Shown: piece after piece, positions 26,903-36,241 of the stretch
Layout of the letters: each line of letters starts with the position of its first letter
Position numbering within the stretch: the stretch's first letter is position 1
Source of the DNA: Sutcliffiella deserti
GTDB lineage: Bacteria; Bacillota; Bacilli; Bacillales; Bacillaceae_I
Assembly: GCF_020037475.1 (NCBI RefSeq)
Contig: NZ_JAIQDB010000001.1
Coordinates: 682,001-746,000, forward strand
DNA length: 64,000 nt
Reading direction: 5' to 3'
The notes under the pieces: model-generated
The model's input: the letters and a program-made list of their open reading frames with translations, nothing else
Databases searched by the model: none
Told to the model about the DNA's origin: nothing
Program-made: the position numbers and the translations under genes

Positions 26903-27928
26903 TCAATCAATCAAAAATATCACATACACTAAACTCACAACCGCCACAAACAGGGAAGCGATGAAACCAGCAAGAAAAGGTTTAAAGCCTAATGTTCGAA
27001 ACTTCTTCCACTCCACTTGTAACCCAACACCTGCCATCACCATGACAATCAGAAATTTAGCAAAAGACCCAAGCATACTGCTAAAGGCTTCAGGTATCAC
27101 TCCAACAGAATAGAATATACTCATAATAAGAAATCCAATAATAAATAAAGGAAAGGCATTTTTTACACTGCTGTTTTTGACGTTATTTTCGTTACTTTTG
27201 TTAACCAATATAAAAGTAATAGCCAATACAAGCGGGATAATAAACAACGTACGAACAAGCTTCACAGTTGTTGCAATCTCTCCTACTTCGTCACCTACCA
27301 AATACCCGACAGCCACGACAGACGAAGTATCATGAATAGTAGTCCCTATCCAAATACCAAATTGTAGCGTGGTTAATTGTAGCCATTGACCGACCCAAGG
27401 ATATAACAGGGTTGCTACTATATTGAAAAAGAAGATAGTGGTGATTGCATAGGCTGTTACCGTTTCTTTTGCAGAAACTACTCCTTTAATAACAAAAATT
27501 GCCGTGGCACCACAGATACTTGTACCTGCCCCTATTAAAAGACTGAGTATATTATCAATTTTTAACAGTTTACCTACTAGCAAGGTACCAAAAATCCCGC
27601 CTATCACTACAATCAATATAACAGTAATGGACTGTGTTCCAATTTCTAAGATACTTTGTATACTTAAGGTTGCACCTAAAAGAATAATTGCCAACTTTAA
27701 AAGTTTCTTCACAACAAAATGAATACCTGGAGCAATAACCTCATTTAACTTAAAGCTATTGCGTAGAATTATTCCTATTAGGAGTGCAAATATAACTCCT
27801 CCTACCGTTGGAAACACTTCACCAAGTAATTTTGCAGCTATTGCAATCAATAATATAAATGCTGTTCCGATAAACCAAACTGGTAACTTTCGAGTCAGAT
27901 CTTTTAGTGGTTTTTGCTTTGCTGCCAT
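26903..27928 (-). CDS. YeiH-family membrane protein (putative sulfate exporter, UPF0324)
   Basis: A 341-residue integral membrane protein with about ten hydrophobic segments. VWFIGTAFILLIAIAAKLLGEVFP, IGIILRN and LLGATLSIQSILEIG, then GTSICGATAIFVIKGVV, are typical of the YeiH/UPF0324 family. The family has been suggested to export sulfate or related anions; no direct function is certain. It stands alone with its own terminator. Confidence 0.85.
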   Translation of the reverse strand: MAAKQKPLKDLTRKLPVWFIGTAFILLIAIAAKLLGEVFPTVGGVIFALLIGIILRNSFKLNEVIAPGIHFVVKKLLKLAIILLGATLSIQSILEIGTQSITVILIVVIGGIFGTLLVGKLLKIDNILSLLIGAGTSICGATAIFVIKGVVSAKETVTAYAITTIFFFNIVATLLYPWVGQWLQLTTLQFGIWIGTTIHDTSSVVAVGYLVGDEVGEIATTVKLVRTLFIIPLVLAITFILVNKSNENNVKNSSVKNAFPLFIIGFLIMSIFYSVGVIPEAFSSMLGSFAKFLIVMVMAGVGLQVEWKKFRTLGFKPFLAGFIASLFVAVVSLVYVIFLID

Positions 27929-27983
27929 TTCTTTATCTCCTAACTCAACTTATTGCACACCCTATCTATTTTAATGAACAAAG

Positions 27984-28011
27984 AAAAAACTGTCGAGTAA
28001 TTTCGACAGTC
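27984..28011 (-). terminator. Terminator of the ABC permease pair
   Basis: Minus strand ACTGTCGA/TCGACAGT with a six-T tail at the end of the second permease gene. Confidence 0.85.
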
Positions 28012-28903
28012 ATGATGATTCTAATCGATGGAAATGTTTTCTTAACCCCTCTCCAAAAACATTAAAAGTGAATACAGTAAATGCCAGTGCTAGGGCTGGG
28101 AAGAATGGAATCCAAAAAGATCGGATAACATCTCCTCTTGCTTGACCTAATAAGGTAGCCCAGTTAAAGCTGGTGTTTTGTATTTCACCTGATCCATAGG
28201 AAAGTTGTACAAATTCCTGTGAGATGAAGATACTGAATATACCAAGCTGACCAATTAATAAAGCAATTCTACCTAAATCCAAGAAGAACTGTACAATTAT
28301 TTCTGGCAGGGTATTAGGAAGATAATACTTGGTGAAAAGTGTAAAGGAAGAAACACCTACTGTAATTCCTGCTTCTACATATGGGGTTTGTTTTATTTTG
28401 TAAAACTGGTGTTGGAGAACGGTACCTACCCTTCCTACTTCAATACAAGCCAAAATGACTATTGCCCATAAAAAACGATGTTCATTAAATACGAAGATAG
28501 GTAGATTGAGCAAGATAATGGCAGAAAAAATAACTGGTAATGCAGAGAAAATCTGATGCCATCCCTGTAAAACCCAATTTGCCGGCCCTTTTTTATTTAC
28601 TGACAAAAGAGCTAACATAATCGCGATTGAATAGCGAATAAGAGTTATTCCAAAAATCAGCATAAGGGTATCCCTCGCACCAACCACAATAATGCTTAAG
28701 ATATCTCTTCCTTCTCGATCAGTACCAAAGATATGTTTTCCAGAGGGCTCAAACGGTGCGGTCTCTATTCCTGTTTCAGTAAACACCACCCGCCTGCTTT
28801 CTAGCACATTATCAATAAAGGGTAAAAACGGGCCAATAAGTGTTACCAGCACTAAGAAAATTAAAAAAGAACTACCTATAATTAATGTCCAGTTCCGATT
28901 CAT
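28010..28903 (-). CDS. ABC transporter permease, DppC/OppC type
   Basis: A 297-residue inner membrane permease with a signal-anchor first helix (WTLIIGSSFLIFLVLVTLIG), the GTDREGRDILS motif typical of DppC-like proteins, and a coupling-loop region (YVEAGITVGVSSFTLFTKYYLPN) in place of the usual EAA sequence. It follows the DppB-type gene by eight bases. No binding protein or ATPase is encoded near, so substrate and energising partner are unknown. Peptide or nickel import is inferred from family only. Confidence 0.85.
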   Translation of the reverse strand: MNRNWTLIIGSSFLIFLVLVTLIGPFLPFIDNVLESRRVVFTETGIETAPFEPSGKHIFGTDREGRDILSIIVVGARDTLMLIFGITLIRYSIAIMLALLSVNKKGPANWVLQGWHQIFSALPVIFSAIILLNLPIFVFNEHRFLWAIVILACIEVGRVGTVLQHQFYKIKQTPYVEAGITVGVSSFTLFTKYYLPNTLPEIIVQFFLDLGRIALLIGQLGIFSIFISQEFVQLSYGSGEIQNTSFNWATLLGQARGDVIRSFWIPFFPALALAFTVFTFNVFGEGLRKHFHRLESS

Positions 28904-28911
28904 GATTTCAC

Positions 28912-29829
28912 CTACCTCGGTTCTACTTTTTTCATAATAAAGAGTGTAATTACTTGTGATATTAATACAATGATCATAAAGCTTAGACCAAACCCAATAA
29001 TTAATCCTGATTCATCTATAAACCTATTATTTCCTGATATTGCCTTACTTACATCAAATGCTTGGAACATCCGAAACGCTGCTCCCCGATAATCCAAAAG
29101 ATACTCTACTATGAGTAAATTGGATAATAAATATAGCATCACTGCAGTCAGGTTGGAAAGTATGGGATAAAGACTATTCCGTAGCATATGCTTCCATAAG
29201 ACTTTTTTTCCAGAAAGACCTTTCGAGCGTGCAACCTGAATATATGGCTTTCCCTTTTCACTTCCTAAAGCTGTTGAAGTGATTCTTGCAATATATAACA
29301 TTGGATATAAAGATACTAAAAAGGCTGGCAGTAAAAAACTATACCAATGATCATGTCCAAAAATCCTGATAAACGGAAGATAAAAGATAATTAACCATTG
29401 CAAGCAAATTATGAGGAAAAAATCAGGGATGGATTGTAACAGCCAAGTCATACCTTTTCCAAAGATATTCCATCCATTCCAACGATCATAAAAATCATAA
29501 ATCCCCTTTAAGATTCCAAAAATAAGAGTAATAATAAAGGCGGTAACGATAACCTTCAAGCTTCTTTTCATATGTAACAGTATCTCTTCTTCTGCAGGGT
29601 TATCATATCTTGTAAATCCCAACGTTCCATTTTCCCTTACATCATGAATAAACATGGATATATTATGTTTATAGGCATTCCAAGAAAATTCATATCCATA
29701 CTCCACGGTCATTGCCTTTCCATGCACAGCAATATCCGGTGACCTTGGGAATAAAACTGCTAAAATTAAAAGTATTGCTACGAATAGAAAAAACAGTAAC
29801 GTTTTCGTAATCTTCCATGTGAATCCCAA
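28912..29829 (-). CDS. ABC transporter permease, DppB/OppB type
   Basis: A 305-residue permease with about six membrane helices. YIQVARSKGLSGKKVLWKHMLRNSLYP is the EAA coupling loop contacting the ATPase, and LLIVEYLLDYRGAAFRMFQAF the motif near the C-terminus. A TTG at 29829 with GGGGTG six bases upstream is the best start. It is divergent from the MscS gene. It pairs with the DppC-type permease downstream; the other transporter parts are missing here. Confidence 0.84.
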   Translation of the reverse strand: MGFTWKITKTLLFFLFVAILLILAVLFPRSPDIAVHGKAMTVEYGYEFSWNAYKHNISMFIHDVRENGTLGFTRYDNPAEEEILLHMKRSLKVIVTAFIITLIFGILKGIYDFYDRWNGWNIFGKGMTWLLQSIPDFFLIICLQWLIIFYLPFIRIFGHDHWYSFLLPAFLVSLYPMLYIARITSTALGSEKGKPYIQVARSKGLSGKKVLWKHMLRNSLYPILSNLTAVMLYLLSNLLIVEYLLDYRGAAFRMFQAFDVSKAISGNNRFIDESGLIIGFGLSFMIIVLISQVITLFIMKKVEPR

Positions 29830-30044
29830 TGGCTACACCCCTATTTAACGAAATCCGAAATAATATAGTAAAATACTACCACTTTATTAGTCAGAATTCT
29901 ACAAAAACATTTACTGTTCGCAAAACATTCCACTGTTTCTGCGAATTGAAATTTAGAAGATTACATAGTATCATAAGGCTTTATAATAGATTGATAGTAC
30001 GTTACTTGTTTTCAAATGGAGTTATTCACAGGAGGTTTGCACCT

Positions 30045-31169
30045 TTGAACAAAATAATAAATAGCTTTACTGAGACTTTCACCTATGATTTTTGGACTGA
30101 TATTACTTTCTGGATGGATTTTGGCGGATCCCTTCTTATCCTTTTTCTCTTTCTTTTATGGAGAAAGCTCTTTACCAAATATTTTTTCAAAATCATCTTG
30201 GCATTTTCTCAAAAAACACCTACCGATCTTTTCACTTATATTGTATTAGCATTTAATAAGCCTGTTCGAACATTTTTTGTTATTCTAGGAATCTATTTTG
30301 CCTTAAGGACCGCTCCATTTGAAATAATAGAGCCTACTACGTTGTCTAGTTTGATGCGATCATCCGTTATCATTCTAATTGCTTGGGGACTATTTAATTT
30401 TATTCCTTCCTCCTCAATCCTGTTCTCCAAATTAACTACTAAGCTGGATTTTGAAGTGGATAAAATTGTTATGCCCTTTATCACAAAGATATTACGTTTC
30501 ATATTAATCGCTTTAGCATTAAGTATTGTGCTAGAAGAATGGGATTATAATGTAGGTGGTTTTGTTGCAGGTCTAGGTTTAGGCGGATTGGCCTTCGCTT
30601 TAGCTGCGCAGGAAACGTTAAAAAACCTGTTGGGTGGGTTTATTATTATAACCGAAAAACCATTTACAATGGGAGACTGGGTAAAAACTCCAAGTGTAGA
30701 AGGTGTGGTCGAGGATATATCGTTCAGGAGCACCAGAATCCGTACTTTTGCTCAAGCAATCGTAACGGTACCAAATGCTACAGTATCGAATGAGCCGATC
30801 ACGAACTGGTCTAAAATGGGAAAGCGTCAAATTACTTTTGAGTTAGGTCTTCAATATAACACCTCAAGAGCAAGCTTGGAAAGTGTCGTTCGCAGTATTG
30901 AACAAATGCTCCAAGCCCATCCTGAGGTTCATCAAGATACTATCATGGTCCGTTTCGATAACTTTGGCGATAGTAGTCTGAACGTATTTATCTACTTTTT
31001 CACCAATACTGTCATGTGGGCGAATTATTTAGAGGTTAAAGAGGATATTAATTTTAAAATTATGGAAGTATTAGAAAAAGAAGGTGTCGTAATCGCCTTC
31101 CCGACTCGTACCCTTCATATAGAAAATAACGCTCAGGAAGAGTTAAAAAAAGAATATGTTCGGCATTGA
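30045..31169 (+). CDS. Small-conductance mechanosensitive channel (MscS family)
   Basis: The long open frame begins at 29829, but a strong AGGAGG lies nine bases before a TTG at 30045, giving 374 residues; the preceding 72 codons have a non-protein composition. Four or five membrane helices precede the pore helix GFVAGLGLGGLAFALAAQETLKNLLGG, followed by the MscS beta domain (FTMGDWVKTPSVEGVVEDISFRSTRIRT, VPNATVSNEPITNWS). The family gates on membrane tension and releases solutes on osmotic downshock. B. subtilis YkuT is a similar type. Confidence 0.92.
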   Translation: MNKIINSFTETFTYDFWTDITFWMDFGGSLLILFLFLLWRKLFTKYFFKIILAFSQKTPTDLFTYIVLAFNKPVRTFFVILGIYFALRTAPFEIIEPTTLSSLMRSSVIILIAWGLFNFIPSSSILFSKLTTKLDFEVDKIVMPFITKILRFILIALALSIVLEEWDYNVGGFVAGLGLGGLAFALAAQETLKNLLGGFIIITEKPFTMGDWVKTPSVEGVVEDISFRSTRIRTFAQAIVTVPNATVSNEPITNWSKMGKRQITFELGLQYNTSRASLESVVRSIEQMLQAHPEVHQDTIMVRFDNFGDSSLNVFIYFFTNTVMWANYLEVKEDINFKIMEVLEKEGVVIAFPTRTLHIENNAQEELKKEYVRH

Positions 31170-31173
31170 TAAG

Positions 31174-31207
31174 GCATAGTCTCTGTATGAGACTATGCCT
31201 CCTTTTT
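31174..31207 (+). terminator. Terminator after mscS
   Basis: AGGCATAGTCTC-TGTAT-GAGACTATGCCT followed by CCTTTTT; it also overlaps the end of the convergent small gene. Confidence 0.88.
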
Positions 31208-31390
31208 ATTTTCCCTTTTGGGAGTGAGTTTTTTACTAGGGATATCATAATAAAAGTAATGATATTCTTCACTTAACTCCCTGATTGTCATGCCCTCTAA
31301 AATAACTAAATCGTATACTCCTATTAACAGAAGTTTTTTTATATAATAGTCCCGTTGCAGTTCCAAGCCTTTTTGCATTTTTCCTTTCAT
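31193..31390 (-). CDS. FbpA-like small basic protein
   Basis: A 65-residue basic protein. LQRDYYIKKLLLIGVYDL followed by TIRELSEEYHYFYYDI fits the pattern of the Fur-regulated basic protein A family (KKxLLxxGVY, then LxELExEY). FbpA works with a small RNA in iron-sparing in B. subtilis. A full Fur box is not visible upstream; only the partial ATGATAACTAATA near 31420 resembles one. Start is ATG at 31390 or the ATG four codons later. Family assignment is moderate. Confidence 0.6.
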   Translation of the reverse strand: MKGKMQKGLELQRDYYIKKLLLIGVYDLVILEGMTIRELSEEYHYFYYDIPSKKLTPKRENKKEA

Positions 31391-31482
31391 GAGCCATCAT
31401 CCTAATAAGTTTATTTATTAGTTATCATAGCCAATTATTATTGATATAACATGAAGAAATTGTTAAATTTTATATTAAATGA

Positions 31483-33786
31483 TTATTTAAATGTTACAGG
31501 TTGAACTGGTTTCCACTCCATTGGGAGCAGGGAGTTATATTTCGACGAAAAATAGCGATCATCTATTAATAAGATAAATCCAGTATCTTCTTCACTCCTG
31601 ATTAACCTTCCACCTGCCTGCTGGACTTTGTTGATACCAGGATAGACATACGCAAAATCAAAACCATTGTAGCCTTTTTCTTGAAAATAATCTTTCATTA
31701 CATTTCTTTCTAAATTTATTTTGGGCAGTCCTACGCCTATAATTCCTACTCCGTTTAAGCGATCCCCTTTTAAGTCAATGCCTTCTGAAAATATGCCGCC
31801 AAGAACTGCAAATCCGATTAAGGTATCCTCACTTCGCGGATAAAAAAAGCGCAAGAAACGATCTCGCTCATCTTCTGTCATTATTGGTTCTTGAACGATG
31901 GTGTGAACATTCTCTTGATGGACTATGGCTTTGTAGGATTCATACACTTGAAGCATATACTCAAAAGATGGAAAAAACACTAAGTAATTCCCTTTTCGTG
32001 AGTGAAAAGTGGAAATGATTGTTTTTACGATGGAAGGTATAGACGCTTCACGATCTTTGTATTTTGTAGATATAGAACTCGCAAATACCTTCAATTGTTC
32101 TTGTTCAAATGGAGTTTCGATTTTAATATGATAATCGTCCTTTTCTCCGCCTAGAAGGGTCTGATAATATCCAATTGGCTGCAGCGTCGCAGAAAAGAAA
32201 ATGATTGCATAGGATTTTTTCGTAATTGCACGTAATAAGGAAGACGGATCCAGGCAAAGAAGCTTGACCATAACCTCACTTTTATAAATGGTTACGATTG
32301 TTTTAAAACTATCATTATAATCCTTCATCACTCGAATAAAGGACTGCATTTCAAAGTAACAGGAAAGAACCTCTTCATAACCAGTACCAGAAGAATTCAC
32401 TTTAAGCCAACGCTCGCATTCCTCCACTGCTTCTGTCAAAGAAGGGATTAGATGAGAAGGCTTTTCATCAATCACAAACGTATCTTGCGCTATAAGCTCT
32501 TTTTTCCAGACTAGCATTATGTCATTCACTGCTTTTAGTCTCAAATATAAAACATTGTCCCCGCTTTTAAGGATTCTGCTCGCATGAAGATAAAGCGACT
32601 TACTTATTTCGGCCGAAAACATTTCCCTGGACCGGTCCACTAAATTATGAGCTTCGTCAATAAGAACAATCGACTCTTTATGAAACTCTCCCCATCTCTG
32701 TAATTTTACTTTTGGATTAAAATAGTAGTTGTAATCGCAAATAACTGCATCTGCATACATTGCGATATCCAATGAAAATTCAAAAGGGCAAAGATGATGT
32801 TTATGTGCATAAGCTTCAATGACACCACGATCTATCAACTGTTCGTTACTAATAATCTCACGAAGGCCCTCTTTCAATCGGTCATAATAGCCATCGGCAT
32901 AAGAACAAAACTCCCTCTGACAGCGGGTTTCATCCTGAAAGCATATTTTTTCTTTTGCAGTAATTGTTACGACTTTAAAAGATAGACCTTGATTCATAAG
33001 TAATCGAAATGCATCTTCCGCAACAGTTCTTGTGACAGTTTTAGCTGTAAGGTACATTATTTTTTCAGCCTTGCCATCTTCTATGGACAATAAAGCAGGA
33101 AAAATGGTAGAAATGGTTTTCCCTATTCCTGTGGAAGCACTAGCAAACAGGCGCTTTTTTTCTTTGATTGTTTTATAGACAGCTTTAGCTAAATCTTTTT
33201 GACCTTTGCGATAAACCGGAAACGGAAAGGAGAGTTCTTTTATACTTTGATTTCGATTATACTTATTTTCCATTATCAGATGCATAAAGTTCATATATTC
33301 TGCTAGTGTTGTTTCAACAAAACTTTCTAGTTCTTCTAGTGTAAAGGACTGAATGAATGTTCTTTCCTCAAGACTATCTCGCTTGGCAAATAATAAATGA
33401 ATATCAATCAGATCCAGCTTTTGCTGCTTGCCGTAAATATATCCATACATTTTAGCTTGCGCCCAATACGACGGAAAGTCCTTTTCTGTTAGTGTAGATA
33501 GCTCTCTGGAAGTAGTTTTTATTTCTTCTATGATGGTTTGTTTTTCTCTGGAATAGATCCCGTCACATCTTCCTTCAATATGCAGTACATATGCACCTAC
33601 AGGCATGTCCATTGCCAAGTGAACTTCTTTTTGATAATCTTCTCCTCTGCTATTTTGCAATCTTTGATGCGTTTTTGTTCCTTCCTGCATAATATTTGAT
33701 CCAACAAATCTAGAATCTATACTGCCACTCATTGTTGCAAATTCTACTAGCTTTCTTACTGAAACAGTGAGAACCGTATTTCCCAT
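31483..33786 (-). CDS. DinG/XPD-type helicase with N-terminal PD-(D/E)XK-like domain
   Basis: A 767-residue superfamily 2 helicase. Residues 1-190 resemble a Cas4/RecB-like nuclease: HIEGRCDGIYSREK followed by IIEEIKTTSREL supplies the Asp and Glu-x-Lys of the fold. Walker A is ASTGIGKT near residue 219, motif II is VLIDEAHNLVDRSREMF near 375, and the four-cysteine iron-sulfur region is CFQDETRCQREFC with a further Cys in HLCPFEF. C-terminal motif VI reads QAGGRLIRSEEDTGF. It likely unwinds 5'-3' and may cut DNA. ATG at 33786. It is a single gene. Confidence 0.85.
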   Translation of the reverse strand: MGNTVLTVSVRKLVEFATMSGSIDSRFVGSNIMQEGTKTHQRLQNSRGEDYQKEVHLAMDMPVGAYVLHIEGRCDGIYSREKQTIIEEIKTTSRELSTLTEKDFPSYWAQAKMYGYIYGKQQKLDLIDIHLLFAKRDSLEERTFIQSFTLEELESFVETTLAEYMNFMHLIMENKYNRNQSIKELSFPFPVYRKGQKDLAKAVYKTIKEKKRLFASASTGIGKTISTIFPALLSIEDGKAEKIMYLTAKTVTRTVAEDAFRLLMNQGLSFKVVTITAKEKICFQDETRCQREFCSYADGYYDRLKEGLREIISNEQLIDRGVIEAYAHKHHLCPFEFSLDIAMYADAVICDYNYYFNPKVKLQRWGEFHKESIVLIDEAHNLVDRSREMFSAEISKSLYLHASRILKSGDNVLYLRLKAVNDIMLVWKKELIAQDTFVIDEKPSHLIPSLTEAVEECERWLKVNSSGTGYEEVLSCYFEMQSFIRVMKDYNDSFKTIVTIYKSEVMVKLLCLDPSSLLRAITKKSYAIIFFSATLQPIGYYQTLLGGEKDDYHIKIETPFEQEQLKVFASSISTKYKDREASIPSIVKTIISTFHSRKGNYLVFFPSFEYMLQVYESYKAIVHQENVHTIVQEPIMTEDERDRFLRFFYPRSEDTLIGFAVLGGIFSEGIDLKGDRLNGVGIIGVGLPKINLERNVMKDYFQEKGYNGFDFAYVYPGINKVQQAGGRLIRSEEDTGFILLIDDRYFSSKYNSLLPMEWKPVQPVTFK

Positions 33787-33820
33787 AAGAAAAACTCCTA
33801 TTTTATTAATACATTTTGCA

Positions 33821-34444
33821 TTATTCTTCTATTAATATAGCTCTTACAGGGCTACCATCAGCATCCTCTAATTTTAGAGGAAGGGCTACTAGTTTGTATT
33901 CGCCCTCTTCCACCATCCTTAAATCGATTCCCTCTAGTATGGAGATATTGGCTTCAAGTAGAAGGTGATGAAGTGGTAACTCTTTACTATCAAGCTTATC
34001 TACACTAGGTAAGTCTACTCCTATTAATGGAACCTCAAGCTCTTTTAATAGTTCTATTACTTCCTTAGATAAGGTGGGAATAGTTGATGGAAATTCATCT
34101 TCCTGCTTCCATGCATTTGTTTTAAATAAAATTCTTTTCTGCGGATGTGCTTTTAATGACTGGGCTATATCTTCATAGCTAATTGTAGCTTTATTTGTAA
34201 CATCCAGCACAATAGCCGGTCCTATAAAAACAGATAGATCCATGTTAACAATTTTTTTCCCTGTGCTATCAAAATGAAATGGGGCATCGACATGTGTTCC
34301 GGTATGAACACTCATTTCAATGCTTCCTACATTTACAGATCCTGTTTCCTCTTTACTCCAATTCAAGGTATAGGAAAATGGCGTATCTCCGGGCCACATA
34401 GGAGTATGATTGTTTAAGATTCTTGATATGTCATGTATTTTCAT
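33821..34444 (-). CDS. kynB: Kynurenine formamidase
   Basis: A 207-residue metal-dependent cyclase-family hydrolase that converts N-formylkynurenine to kynurenine. The signature SVHTGTHVDAPFHF gives the metal-binding His-x-Gly-Thr-His-x-Asp, and ISILEGIDLRMV is typical of bacterial KynB. An AGGAGG precedes the ATG. It lies nine bases after kynU. The expected third gene, kynA (tryptophan 2,3-dioxygenase), is absent on both sides. Confidence 0.93.
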   Translation of the reverse strand: MKIHDISRILNNHTPMWPGDTPFSYTLNWSKEETGSVNVGSIEMSVHTGTHVDAPFHFDSTGKKIVNMDLSVFIGPAIVLDVTNKATISYEDIAQSLKAHPQKRILFKTNAWKQEDEFPSTIPTLSKEVIELLKELEVPLIGVDLPSVDKLDSKELPLHHLLLEANISILEGIDLRMVEEGEYKLVALPLKLEDADGSPVRAILIEE

Positions 34445-34453
34445 ATTTCCTCC

Positions 34454-35725
34454 TTACGCAACTACTCCGCGTTCATTTGAATAATTTTCATAGAGCTTCT
34501 CCTGCATGATTTTCTTAAGAATCATAACTGTTTCGTATAGCTCCTCATAGGTTGTATAGAGGGCCACTGGCGCCAAGCGGATGATGGAAGGCTTACGGAA
34601 ATCAGGGATTACTCCATGTTCTTTTAAAGCTTTGCAAATTCTTGCTGCTTCTTCATGTTCAAGACTAACATGTCCGCCACGAATCTTGTCCTCTGTTGGG
34701 TTTGCAATATTAAAATGAAAATCCTTTAATTCATGCTCGATAAGCTCCATCAAAATTCTTGTTTGATGAAGTGATTTTTCGCGGATCTTTTCTATACCAA
34801 TTTCATTAAACATCTCTAAAGAACCTAAAAGCGGTGCCATACTAAAGATATGGGGAGTTCCTATTTGAAAGGCACCACTTGTTTGTGCCGGGGTAAAGGT
34901 ATGTTCCATGTCAAATTGCTTTTCTTTTTGAGAACCAAACCAGCCCGTTAGTCCTGGTGTTTTGCCTAAATGCTTTTCATGAACAAATAAAGCTCCAACT
35001 CCTCCAGGACCAGCATTCAAGTACTTATAGTTACACCAATAAGCAAAATCAACTCCCCAGTCATGAAAGTGATGAGGAATCGCTCCTACAGAATGACACC
35101 CATCCCATCCCACAAGTATTCCATGTTTATGTGCTTCTTCCGTTATTTTCTTTATATCAAAAAGCTGGCCGCTTCGATAAAGGACGGTTGGCAGAATAAG
35201 TAATGCTACTTCATCTGACAATTCTTTTATAATATCCTCTTCCCTTATGTTTCTCCCATCTTCACTATCAACTTGTACCAGATGCTCTTTAGGGTCATTG
35301 CCTTTAAGCTTTAATATACTTTGTATCGCGTAGATGTCAGAAGGGAAATTCAACACATCAGCTACTATTTTTGTTCTTTTTCCTTTTGGTTCATAAAATG
35401 TCGCCAAGAGCTGATGTAAATTACTTGTTGTCGAACCTGTTACCGTCACTTCCTCTTTTTTTGCTCCGACTAAAGGAGCACTCAACGCCCCAAGGCTTTC
35501 AGCAAAGTAAAACCAAGGATTATCTCCAGAAGTCCATCCATCTATTCCGTGATTTTTCCATGACTCAAGCATGCTCAACAAAGCTTGCTCCGCTCGTTTC
35601 GATAAAAGTCCAAGTGAATTGCCATCAAGATAGATAGTTTTATCTTTTATGTAAAATTCATTACGATATTCTTTTAAGGAATCCTGCTCATCCCATTGCT
35701 TCATGTTATTTAACGTCTTCTCCAT
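34454..35725 (-). CDS. kynU: Kynureninase
   Basis: A 423-residue PLP enzyme that splits kynurenine to anthranilate and alanine (or 3-hydroxykynurenine to 3-hydroxyanthranilate). [18 protein letters not shown] near the start, [14 protein letters not shown] and the PLP lysine in [17 protein letters not shown] identify the family. GGGGGAGAG precedes the ATG. It is the first gene of a two-gene unit with kynB; anthranilate may feed tryptophan synthesis or a degradation route encoded elsewhere. Confidence 0.94.
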   Translation of the reverse strand: MEKTLNNMKQWDEQDSLKEYRNEFYIKDKTIYLDGNSLGLLSKRAEQALLSMLESWKNHGIDGWTSGDNPWFYFAESLGALSAPLVGAKKEEVTVTGSTTSNLHQLLATFYEPKGKRTKIVADVLNFPSDIYAIQSILKLKGNDPKEHLVQVDSEDGRNIREEDIIKELSDEVALLILPTVLYRSGQLFDIKKITEEAHKHGILVGWDGCHSVGAIPHHFHDWGVDFAYWCNYKYLNAGPGGVGALFVHEKHLGKTPGLTGWFGSQKEKQFDMEHTFTPAQTSGAFQIGTPHIFSMAPLLGSLEMFNEIGIEKIREKSLHQTRILMELIEHELKDFHFNIANPTEDKIRGGHVSLEHEEAARICKALKEHGVIPDFRKPSIIRLAPVALYTTYEELYETVMILKKIMQEKLYENYSNERGVVA

Positions 35726-35855
35726 AAACCTCTCCCCCTTATCTGTCTTTTTACATTATCTCACTTTTCAGTGAATACGGACAAGCTTTCCTCCTTTAAA
35801 AGACGGGAAAAACTTAGTTGCTTTGAAATAGGCCTTTCTTAATCAGGAAAAACAA

Positions 35856-35880
35856 AAAAAGGACCTTGCTAGAAGGACCC
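35856..35880 (-). terminator. Terminator of the 75-residue gene
   Basis: Minus strand GGGTCCTT-CTAGC-AAGGTCC followed by seven Ts. Confidence 0.82.
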
Positions 35881-35888
35881 ATAATAAT

Positions 35889-36116
35889 TTAAAGTACATT
35901 TTGTATAAGTTGATCAAAGATAACTTGCATTTTCTTTTCTGCTAGATTATTAAGTCTATTTCTTGTTAGTAAGGAAGGGGTACCATTGATACGAAAGCTG
36001 TAGTCAAGAATTTCTGGATGTTGAACAGAAAACATAAACTCAATTTGAACTTTATGCCCCTCTGATTCCATCATGAGGGTACAGACCTTATTCCCCATAA
36101 ATTCAGTGATTTTCAC
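35889..36116 (-). CDS. Hypothetical protein, 75 residues
   Basis: I do not recognise this small soluble protein. AAGGAGG lies seven bases before a GTG at 36116, so I use that start (MKITEFMGNKVCTLMMES) rather than the upstream ATG at 36146. The sequence alternates beta-type segments (KVQIEFMFSVQHP) with a helical end (NRLNNLAEKKMQVIFDQLI). It has its own terminator and no operon partner. Confidence 0.65.
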   Translation of the reverse strand: MKITEFMGNKVCTLMMESEGHKVQIEFMFSVQHPEILDYSFRINGTPSLLTRNRLNNLAEKKMQVIFDQLIQNVL

Positions 36117-36215
36117 AACGCTTCCTCCTTCTCTCCTTTCATACACCCTAACTATTCTACAAAGAAGGACAAATTCCTTTGTTTTTTCAAACTTTTCTAA
36201 TAATTTATGACAAAA

Positions 36216-36240
36216 AAAGAAGACGAATCGTATCGTCCTC
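36216..36240 (-). terminator. Terminator of the membrane-anchored gene
   Basis: Minus strand GACGA/TTCGTC stem followed by TTCTTTTTTT directly after the stop. Confidence 0.7.
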
Positions 36241-36241
36241 C

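Noticed and set aside
29829..30044. 72-codon N-terminal extension of the MscS protein
   Set aside because: Composition is not that of a membrane channel, and AGGAGG lies directly before the internal TTG at 30045.
31390..31450. Fur box upstream of the FbpA-like gene
   Set aside because: Only half of the 7-1-7 consensus is present; the match is no better than expected in AT-rich DNA.
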